From the NCBI GenBank assembly GCA_945868195.1, contig CAMBLP010000145.1, forward strand, positions 1 to 5,467: 5,467 nt of DNA. The letters run 5' to 3'. The stretch is from Bordetella parapertussis (lineage in GTDB: Bacteria; Pseudomonadota; Gammaproteobacteria; Burkholderiales; Burkholderiaceae_B). The position numbers and the translations under genes were made by a program. Under the pieces are notes generated by a model. The model was not told the origin of the DNA, searched no databases, and worked only from the letters and a program-made list of their open reading frames with translations. Position 1 is the first letter of the stretch, and every line of letters begins with the position of its first letter. Of this stretch, positions 1 to 4,949 are shown one piece after another.

Positions 1-642
1 CTTGGCAATCTGAAGGGGCACTTGCCCATGGATCCGGAGTTGCTCACCGTCACAACGCGCGCGCTCGAACATTTCAAAACCCTCGGCTGTACTGTAGAAG
101 ACGCACAACCTAATTTTGATCTCGAGCAACTCTGGAACGCCTGGCTGACCTTGCGTAGTTTTACTTTTGCTGGAGGCAATGTCCAGCACTACGAGTCACC
201 CGAACGCCGAGCCCTGCTCAAGCCCGAAGCCGTCTGGGAAATCGAACAAGGTCTTAATTTGACTGGACCGGCAGTCTTTGCTGCCGCCAAAGTCCGCACG
301 GCCTGGTATCAAGAGCTACGCCGAATGTTTGAGACGGTTGACTTTCTTGTGATGCCAACCACGCAGATTTTTCCTTTTGACGCCCAACAACACTGGCCCA
401 AAGAGATCGCCGGTCAGCACATGGACACTTACCACCGGTGGATGCAGTCCGTCATCCCCGCCACCATGGCAGGATTACCCGCACTGAGTATGCCGGCTGG
501 CTTTAGCGCCACAGGCATGCCAGCGGGGATTCAGGTGATCGGTCCCCTGCAGCATGACTTCGAGGTGCTTCAACTTGGGCACGCCTACGACATGGCGAGC
601 CAGTATTCACGGGTTTTAAGCCCATTGCTCAAGGGCGCCTAA
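1..642 (+). CDS. Amidase-signature family hydrolase, C-terminal part (5' end outside window)
   Basis: This is the C-terminal part, about 213 residues, of an amidase-signature enzyme, a family that hydrolyses amide bonds with a Ser-cisSer-Lys triad. The reading frame is open from the first base, so the gene begins upstream. The TTG at 22 and ATG at 28 are internal codons, because the family is usually around 450-500 residues. Family hallmarks seen are a stretch reading IPATMAGLPALSMPAGF, then GMPAGIQVIGP, and a closing LQLGHAYD helix; together they form the typical end of the amidase fold. The catalytic Lys and both Ser lie in the missing N-terminal half, so activity and substrate cannot be judged. 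The non-GatCAB context (no gatB or gatC nearby) suggests a general amidase, but GatA-like paralogues are not excluded. The following gene is on the same strand after a short gap with no T-run terminator, so co-transcription is possible. Confidence 0.88.
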   Translation, partial: LGNLKGHLPMDPELLTVTTRALEHFKTLGCTVEDAQPNFDLEQLWNAWLTLRSFTFAGGNVQHYESPERRALLKPEAVWEIEQGLNLTGPAVFAAAKVRTAWYQELRRMFETVDFLVMPTTQIFPFDAQQHWPKEIAGQHMDTYHRWMQSVIPATMAGLPALSMPAGFSATGMPAGIQVIGPLQHDFEVLQLGHAYDMASQYSRVLSPLLKGA

Positions 643-719
643 GTCTTATTGGGCCCGGGCAAGTTAATATGTTGGCTGTCGTGGCGCCTTTAGTGGGCGA
701 CACAGCTCACTCAGGCGAA

Positions 720-1514
720 ATGAACGTGTCGACAACAGTCCCTTCAGAAAACATTGCTCTGGTGACAGGCGCTGGCAAGCGCCTGGGGCGCAGCATTGCC
801 CTGGGACTTGCCGCGGCGGGATGGGATGTGGCGATTCATTATGGGACGTCGGCTGCCGATGCACAGCAGACCGTCTTAGATATCCAGGCCCTCGGTCGCC
901 GTGCGGTAGCATTGCAGGCTGATCTTGCAGTGGAGTCGTCAGTGGCGAGCTTAATGACTCGCTGTACTGAGGCGCTCGGATTACCGAGTTGTCTTGTCAA
1001 TAATGCTTCGTTGTTTGATTTTGACGAGGCGCAGAGCTTTAGCTACGCGCGACTCAATACGCATATGCAAGTCAATCTCTCGGCACCCGTGTCGCTCGCC
1101 CGCGATCTGCACCGCGCGCGCAGTCAAAGTCCCCATGCGTTTCAGCACCCCGCCGTTGTGATCAATCTGCTGGACCAAAAGCTGATCAACCCCAATCCAG
1201 ATTTTTTGTCCTACACACTCTCCAAGGCCGCACTGCTTGAGGCGACCCGCTTGTTGGCCCAAGCACTTGCTCCCCATGTGCGGGTGGTCGGTCTAGCACC
1301 GGGGATTACACTGGTCTCCGGAGATCAAACCGAAACAGGTTTTAAGCAAGCACACCATCAGACACCCCTTGGCAAATCCTCGACGCCCGAGGACATTTCC
1401 GCCGCTGCAGTCTATCTCGCCCGTGCGCATGCCATGACTGGCACCACACTGTATGTAGACGGTGGCCAACACCTCAAAGCATCCGATCGCGATGTGATGT
1501 TTTTAACTTCCTGA
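720..1514 (+). CDS. folM: Pteridine reductase-like SDR (FolM-type dihydromonapterin reductase)
   Basis: This 264-residue protein is a classical short-chain dehydrogenase/reductase with the sequence marks of pteridine reductases. The NADP-binding turn is TGAGKRLG (residues 16-23), with Arg where ordinary SDRs have Gly. The structural motif is NNAS (94-97) instead of NNAG. The usual catalytic Ser is replaced by Asp152, followed by Tyr165 and Lys169 (YxxxK), the same Asp-Tyr-Lys spacing known from PTR1. FolM reduces dihydromonapterin to tetrahydromonapterin with NADPH, a cofactor route for phenylalanine hydroxylase, and has weak dihydrofolate reductase activity. folB follows after 16 bases, which supports a pterin role. 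The ATG at 720 is preferred because it places the nucleotide-binding strand close to the N-terminus. An in-frame ATG at 669 would add 17 residues that do not look like SDR sequence. A 7-bp hairpin (692-698 with 705-711) precedes the weak AGG at 713. The exact substrate is inferred, not shown. Confidence 0.8.
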   Translation: MNVSTTVPSENIALVTGAGKRLGRSIALGLAAAGWDVAIHYGTSAADAQQTVLDIQALGRRAVALQADLAVESSVASLMTRCTEALGLPSCLVNNASLFDFDEAQSFSYARLNTHMQVNLSAPVSLARDLHRARSQSPHAFQHPAVVINLLDQKLINPNPDFLSYTLSKAALLEATRLLAQALAPHVRVVGLAPGITLVSGDQTETGFKQAHHQTPLGKSSTPEDISAAAVYLARAHAMTGTTLYVDGGQHLKASDRDVMFLTS

Positions 1515-1530
1515 CCTGAACACCTCAACA

Positions 1531-1923
1531 ATGACCCCTACGCATATTCAAAAGCTCGATCTGACACACTGCCGCCGCTTATTTTTAAAAGCTTTTGAAA
1601 TCAACATGAATATCGGTGTGCACGAGTTCGAAAAAAAAGGGGAACAGCGTGTCGTCATCAACGTCGACTTGTATGTGCCTTTGCAAAACAACACACCCAG
1701 CAAAGACGACCTCAGTGAAGTTGTGGACTACGACTTTATGCGCCAGACCATCGCGGACATCATCGCGACTGGGCATATTCACTTGCAAGAAACTCTGTGT
1801 GATGAGATCGTTAAACGCATGCTCGCACACCCATTGGTCTACGCCACCCGCGTCTCGACTGAAAAACCTGATGTCTATCCAGACTGCGAGGCGGTAGGTG
1901 TCGAGGTGTTTCGGTCTAAGTAA
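1531..1923 (+). CDS. folB: Dihydroneopterin aldolase
   Basis: This 130-residue protein matches the small dihydroneopterin aldolase family (about 115-130 residues). The enzyme is cytosolic, splits 7,8-dihydroneopterin into 6-hydroxymethyl-7,8-dihydropterin and glycolaldehyde in folate synthesis, and also epimerises dihydroneopterin to dihydromonapterin. Visible marks are an opening strand RRLFLKAFEINMNIGVHEFE (15-34) with the conserved GV-x-x-x-E (Glu34), Tyr67 in VVDYDFM, the pterin-anchoring Glu87 in LQETLCDEI, the catalytic-type Lys112 in TEKPD, and a closing VGVEVFR strand. Residue roles are assigned by family analogy. The start at 1531 is needed to keep the first beta strand; the later ATG at 1606 would cut it off. 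No clear Shine-Dalgarno sequence precedes it, and translation may be coupled to folM, whose stop is 16 bases upstream. Codons at 1631-1642 contain eight A followed by four G, a slippage-prone run in a core gene. Confidence 0.93.
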   Translation: MTPTHIQKLDLTHCRRLFLKAFEINMNIGVHEFEKKGEQRVVINVDLYVPLQNNTPSKDDLSEVVDYDFMRQTIADIIATGHIHLQETLCDEIVKRMLAHPLVYATRVSTEKPDVYPDCEAVGVEVFRSK

Positions 1924-2057
1924 ATAGGAACTTGGCTAAGGTAAAGAAGCCGCGCTGACGCCAGGAGTAGACCGAGCTCAAGTTGATTTGATTATTCTGC
2001 TCGACCTATCTGATTCGAAAAACGTACCAAAAGGAAAGCATCCCTGAGTATCACCGT

Positions 2058-2092
2058 CCAAAATGAGGTCATTTGGGCTTAAAGCCCTTTTT
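2058..2092 (+). terminator. Tandem hairpins with T-run: fol terminator or leader attenuator
   Basis: Two inverted repeats sit back to back. AAATGA (2061-2066) pairs with TCATTT (2069-2074), and GGGCT (2075-2079) pairs with AGCCC (2083-2087), directly followed by five T (2088-2092). The second hairpin is short but has the form of an intrinsic terminator. A third pairing is possible: CCAAAATG (2058-2065) with CATTTGG (2070-2076), with one bulged A. It would take two G from the terminator stem and so act as an antiterminator. The element is 134 bases past the folB stop and about 53 bases before the next gene, so it may end the fol transcript or lie in the leader of the CNNM gene. The spacer from 1924 to 2057 holds no gene or convincing promoter that I can see. 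Confidence 0.5.
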
Positions 2093-2144
2093 AATTTAGA
2101 ATGAAGGCTTCTCATTACATGTGGCACACCCTACGTGCCCTCCT

Positions 2145-3437
2145 ATGGACATACTGATACTTGTTGCATTGATTCTTCTGAATGGTTTGTTTGCGATGTC
2201 TGAAATCGCTCTCATCACCTCCAAGCGTTCAAAACTTCAAAAAGCCGCCGATGCGGGCGATGCTTCTGCTAAAGCAGCACTCAAACTCGCAGCCGATCCC
2301 AATCAATTCCTCTCCACTGTACAGGTCGGTATCACTTCGATTGGCGTGTTGAGCGGTATCGTGGGTGAGTCCGCGCTCGCAAAACCCCTCGCGCTCTGGC
2401 TCCAAGAGCTTGGCCTTAATGCTGTGTATTCCGGTTATCTCGGTACAGGTATTGTCGTGTTAATGATCACGTATTTTTCGATTGTGATCGGCGAGCTTGT
2501 GCCCAAGCGCTTGGGTCAATCCAATCCCGAGGCGATCGCCAGGTTGATGGCCAGACCGATCGCCTTTCTTGCCCTGGCGACGCGGCCCTTCGTCAAGCTG
2601 TTATCCGGCTCTACGAAATTTATGCTTCGCATCCTCCGTATCAAAGAAAAAAATCAAACTGAAGTCACTCAAGAAGAAATTCAGGCGGTCCTCGAAGAAG
2701 GCACCGAGGCTGGCCTGATCGAAACAGATGAACACACGATGGTCAAAAACGTGTTCAGACTGGACGACCGTCAGATTGCCTCGCTGATGGTGCCCCGTGC
2801 GGATATCATTTATCTCGACATCCAGTGTTCGATCGAAAAAAATCTTGAGACCATCGAACTGACGGATCACGCGCGGTTTCCGCTGGTCAATGGCGAACTT
2901 AATCAAGTGCTTGGCGTACTCAACGCAAGAAAACTGTTGTCCAAGATCGCCAAGGGTGAAAAATACGAATTGACCCAAGGGATAGAAGAAGCCCTCTACG
3001 TGCCTGAAACGATTACCGGCATGGAGTTGCTTTCGAACTTCCGCTCCACTGCACGACAAATGGCCTTTGTCGTGGACGAATACGGTGAGGTCTTAGGCAT
3101 TGTCACCCTACAAGATTTGATCGAAGCGATCACGGGAGAGTTCACCCCACGTGATCCATCAAAATCCTGGGCGGTGCGCCGTGACGATGGGACGTGGCTG
3201 CTCGACGGCCACATTCCGATCCCAGAACTGAAAGACTGCCTCGAGTTGTCTGTCGTCCCCGAAGAAGAAAGAGGCCGCTATCACACGCTGAGCGGGATGT
3301 TTATGCTGCTGAGCGGCAAACTTCCGATCGAAGGCGACAAGGTCACGTGGGAAGGCTGGCAGTTTGAGATCATGGATATGGACAGAAAGACGATCGACAA
3401 AGTCCTGGCGTCGAAAATCGTTGTGCCATTCGAGTAG
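2145..3437 (+). CDS. CNNM/CorC-family (hemolysin-like) membrane protein with CBS pair
   Basis: This 430-residue inner-membrane protein has the full architecture of the bacterial CNNM/CorC family, often labelled 'hemolysin family' and linked to Mg2+ (or Co2+) transport or efflux. The DUF21 membrane domain covers about residues 1-150: a first helix ending in AMSEIAL (Glu20), further hydrophobic segments near 54-76, 97-116 and 138-155, and the conserved GELVPKRLG (116-124). A charged helix rich in Glu (170-200) leads to two CBS domains, about 212-270 (starting at MVPRAD) and 277-335 (DEYGEVLGIVTLQDLIEAIT). These usually bind adenine nucleotides and regulate transport. A CorC_HlyC domain follows (about 348-425, LDGHIPIPEL). 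The ATG at 2145 is chosen because the family begins directly with the first hydrophobic helix. A GTG at 2121 would add eight hydrophilic residues, though a GAAGG at 2103 lies nearer to it. The gene stands alone between the hairpins at 2058-2092 and the palindrome at 3440-3488. Transport direction and ion are not shown by the sequence. Confidence 0.92.
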   Translation: MDILILVALILLNGLFAMSEIALITSKRSKLQKAADAGDASAKAALKLAADPNQFLSTVQVGITSIGVLSGIVGESALAKPLALWLQELGLNAVYSGYLGTGIVVLMITYFSIVIGELVPKRLGQSNPEAIARLMARPIAFLALATRPFVKLLSGSTKFMLRILRIKEKNQTEVTQEEIQAVLEEGTEAGLIETDEHTMVKNVFRLDDRQIASLMVPRADIIYLDIQCSIEKNLETIELTDHARFPLVNGELNQVLGVLNARKLLSKIAKGEKYELTQGIEEALYVPETITGMELLSNFRSTARQMAFVVDEYGEVLGIVTLQDLIEAITGEFTPRDPSKSWAVRRDDGTWLLDGHIPIPELKDCLELSVVPEEERGRYHTLSGMFMLLSGKLPIEGDKVTWEGWQFEIMDMDRKTIDKVLASKIVVPFE

Positions 3438-3439
3438 CC

Positions 3440-3488
3440 TTACAAGCGTCCTTGTAAATTCAGAGTTGAACTCTGGATTTACAAGGAT
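3440..3488 (+). repeat. Long palindrome with competing hairpin after the CNNM stop codon
   Basis: Bases 3448-3466 pair with 3470-3488 across a 3-base loop. This forms a 19-bp stem with only two G-U wobble pairs and no real mismatch. A second, exclusive hairpin is possible: TTACAAG (3440-3446) pairs with CTTGTAA (3451-3457) across CGTC, using the same left arm. The motif TTACAAG therefore occurs three times, in orientations plus, minus, plus (3440, 3451, 3479). Neither strand has a T-run after the stem, so it is not a typical intrinsic terminator. It begins 2 bases after the CNNM stop and ends 12 bases before the ATPase start, and its right arm contains AAGGA (3483-3487), the best Shine-Dalgarno-like sequence. 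It could be an RNA switch, a transcript-end stabiliser, a regulator site or a mobile palindromic repeat. Confidence 0.75.
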
Positions 3489-3495
3489 TGGAATA

Positions 3496-3510
3496 GGGGG
3501 ATGATTCCCC
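3496..3510 (+). promoter_or_regulatory. Start-codon hairpin of the AAA_14 ATPase gene
   Basis: GGGGA (3497-3501) can pair with TCCCC (3506-3510) across TGAT, so the A of the ATG at 3501 is in the stem and TG is in the loop. The five G at 3496-3500 touch the start codon, too close to serve as a normal Shine-Dalgarno. The alternative AAGGA at 3483-3487 leaves 13 bases to the ATG, longer than usual, and lies in the palindrome. The ATG at 3501 is the first ATG, GTG or TTG in frame after the stop at 3435, so the start choice is firm although the ribosome site is poor. This suggests low or conditional translation. Confidence 0.35.
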
Positions 3511-4694
3511 GCCATCTCCAACGCGAACTCCAGACGCAGCTTTCTGAGTATCCTATCGTCACTATTGTGGGTCCTCGCCAAGCAGGCAAGACCACTCTAG
3601 TGAGATCGGTTTTGCCTGACTATACTTATGTCAACTTGGAAAATCCGGAGGTTCGTCAGTTTGCAACTGAAGATCCGAAAGCGTTTCTCAAGCAATATCC
3701 GCAACGTACAATTTTTGACGAAATTCAGCGCACGCCACAATTACTGCGCTACCTTCAGGAAATTGTCGATCAGGATAAGGTCAATGGTCAATTTGTACTG
3801 ACGGGCTCGCACCAATTACTGCTGCAAGAAGCCGTCACTCAATCACTCGCCGGTCGCACAGGCATCTTGCACCTACTACCCTTGTCAATCGCAGAGCTTA
3901 GTGACGCCAGCATTGCGTTCGACACACCAAGTGATTACTTATTTCAAGGTTTTTTACCTCGAATTTATGATCAATCACAACGGCCTCACACGGCCTACGC
4001 CAACTACTTTCAAACTTATGTTGAGCGCGATGTGAGGCAATTGATCAAACTTAAAGACGTTGTGCTGTTTGAAAAATTCATGAAACTCCTAGCGGGTCGC
4101 GCGGGGCAAGTTATCAATTATCAGTCCCTCTCGAATGACGTTGGCGTCGATGGGATGACCATTAAGTCGTGGCTATCGATTCTCGAGGCCTCCTATGTCA
4201 TTTTTCGACTGCCTCCTTATTTTGAAAACTTTGGCAAACGCGTCATTAAAACACCCAAGATTTACTTCACGGATACAGGACTGCTTTGTTATCTGCTTGG
4301 TATAGAGCGCGTCGAGCAGGTCGGACGAGACCCCTTGATTGGCAAGCTTTTTGAAAATCTCGTCGTTCTAGAAGCACTCAAAACCCGTTACAACCGCGGA
4401 CTCACACCCAATCTCTATTTTTTTAGAGACAGTCAAGGTCATGAAATTGATTTGCTGCACAAAAAAGGCAGCGAACTCATCGGGGTCGAAATCAAAGCGG
4501 CCAGCACCTGGAATACTAGTTTTAAAAGTACGCTCCAGCACTTTGATCAAAAACTTAATGCGCTCGCTATCCGAGCAGTCATTTACAGCGGTCAAGCACT
4601 TGAGTTTAGCGATGGAATAAAAGCGTTTTCTTATAAAAACGTTGGACAGTTATTTGATGACATACCGCCGTCCCGACGAGGCAAACTCTCGTGA
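3501..4694 (+). CDS. AAA_14 / DUF4143 family ATP-binding protein
   Basis: This 397-residue cytosolic protein has the usual length and layout of the AAA_14-DUF4143 family. The N-terminal ATPase has Walker A GPRQAGKTT (24-32), Walker B TIFDEIQ (70-76) with Asp73 and Glu74, a sensor-like LTGSHQLLL (100-108), and SLAGRT (115-120). The middle part contains YVERDVRQL (173-181) and a winged-helix-like region (about 200-250), then YFTDTGLLCYLLG (255-267). The C-terminal part resembles a PD-(D/E)XK nuclease fold: Glu285 in FENLVVLE, Asp317 in HEIDLL, and Glu330-x-Lys332 in VEIKAAS. All nuclease-like residues are present, so it is not visibly degraded. The biological role of the family is largely unknown; it is scattered in genomes and often counted as accessory. 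The gene has no partner here, lies between a cation-handling gene and a tRNA, and looks more AT-rich than its neighbours by eye, all fitting acquisition by transfer (inference). It stops at TGA 4692-4694. I see no repeat at its right end matching the left palindrome. Confidence 0.92.
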   Translation: MIPRHLQRELQTQLSEYPIVTIVGPRQAGKTTLVRSVLPDYTYVNLENPEVRQFATEDPKAFLKQYPQRTIFDEIQRTPQLLRYLQEIVDQDKVNGQFVLTGSHQLLLQEAVTQSLAGRTGILHLLPLSIAELSDASIAFDTPSDYLFQGFLPRIYDQSQRPHTAYANYFQTYVERDVRQLIKLKDVVLFEKFMKLLAGRAGQVINYQSLSNDVGVDGMTIKSWLSILEASYVIFRLPPYFENFGKRVIKTPKIYFTDTGLLCYLLGIERVEQVGRDPLIGKLFENLVVLEALKTRYNRGLTPNLYFFRDSQGHEIDLLHKKGSELIGVEIKAASTWNTSFKSTLQHFDQKLNALAIRAVIYSGQALEFSDGIKAFSYKNVGQLFDDIPPSRRGKLS

Positions 4695-4770
4695 TGTGTA
4701 TGTCAGCTGTGTTTATTCATCCGTTTCGGAAAGCCCCAAAGCGTAAAAAGAAACCCAAAAACAAAACGGC

Positions 4771-4809
4771 AAACAAAACGGGCTACAGACTTTTGATCTG
4801 TAACCCGTT
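4771..4809 (-). terminator. Intrinsic terminator downstream of tRNA-Pro
   Basis: Read on the minus strand, AACGGGTTACAGA (4809 down to 4797) pairs with TCTGTAGCCCGTT (4789 down to 4777). The stem has 13 bp with one G-U wobble and a 7-base loop, TCAAAAG. T-rich sequence follows: TTTTGTTTG and, a little further on, TTTTGTTTTT. This is a strong intrinsic terminator beginning 8 bases after the tRNA's CCA end. It would end transcripts of tRNA-Pro and any read-through from pstB. On the plus strand the stem is followed only by GATTTTA, so it may weakly terminate the ATPase transcript as well. Confidence 0.88.
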
Positions 4810-4817
4810 GATTTTAC

Positions 4818-4894
4818 TGGTCGGGGCGGTGGGATTCGAACTCACGACCCTCTGCTCCCAAAGCAGATGCGCTACCAGGCTGCGCTACGCCCCG
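4818..4894 (-). tRNA. tRNA-Pro (anticodon UGG), CCA encoded
   Basis: The minus strand folds as a complete 77-base tRNA. The acceptor stem CGGGGCG pairs fully with CGCCCCG, followed by discriminator A and an encoded CCA (4820-4818). The D stem is GCGC with GCGC, and the anticodon stem TCTGC with GCAGA encloses the loop TTTGGGA, giving anticodon TGG. The T loop is TTCGAAT. It reads proline codons of the CCN box. The first pair, C1-G72, fits bacterial tRNA-Pro. One oddity is the T stem GTGAG with CCCAC, which contains a single A-C mismatch at the fourth pair, while the essential G53-C61 pair is intact. The gene starts 55 bases after the pstB stop on the same strand and ends just before a strong terminator. 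Confidence 0.96.
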
Positions 4895-4903
4895 AAGACC
4901 GCT

Positions 4904-4933
4904 AATATACCAGAAATATTCTGCCTAGGCTAA
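4904..4933 (-). promoter_or_regulatory. Possible promoter of tRNA-Pro
   Basis: On the minus strand a TATATT (4909 down to 4904) lies 9 bases before the mature tRNA 5' end, a plausible -10 box. The matching -35 region is poor: TTAGCC, 18 bases upstream, shares only three positions with the consensus. If used, the leader would be only a few bases long. The tRNA could instead be processed from a pstB read-through transcript. Confidence 0.3.
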
Positions 4934-4949
4934 GCGCTACTCGGGCCAA

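Noticed and set aside
669..719. N-terminal extension of the FolM-like protein from ATG 669
   Set aside because: The extra 17 residues do not resemble SDR N-termini, and the ATG overlaps a TAATAT stretch rather than following a ribosome site. It is kept only as an alternative start.
1616..1897. A 93-codon ORF in another frame inside folB
   Set aside because: It lies wholly inside folB, is low-complexity in Ser, Thr and Cys, and matches no family I recognise. Only slippage at the A-run would reach it.
1968..2008. Imperfect inverted repeat, TAGACCGAGC with GCTCGACCTA, after folB
   Set aside because: It has two internal mismatches, a 21-base loop and no T-run, which is within what chance can give in a 220-base spacer.
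2601..3581. Minus-strand ORFs across the CNNM gene and the start of the ATPase gene
   Set aside because: They are antisense to well-supported coding sequence, show no domain motifs, and the one crossing the palindrome simply reads its complement.
3438..4817. Possible tRNA-targeted genomic island with att repeats
   Set aside because: I found no second copy of the tRNA-Pro 3' end near 3438-3500 and no integrase gene. Adjacency to a tRNA alone is not enough.
4691..4933. An 80-codon plus-strand ORF after the ATPase gene
   Set aside because: Its second half is the antisense reading of tRNA-Pro (the familiar [21 protein letters not shown] pattern) and its first half covers the tRNA terminator. 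It is a spurious ORF.
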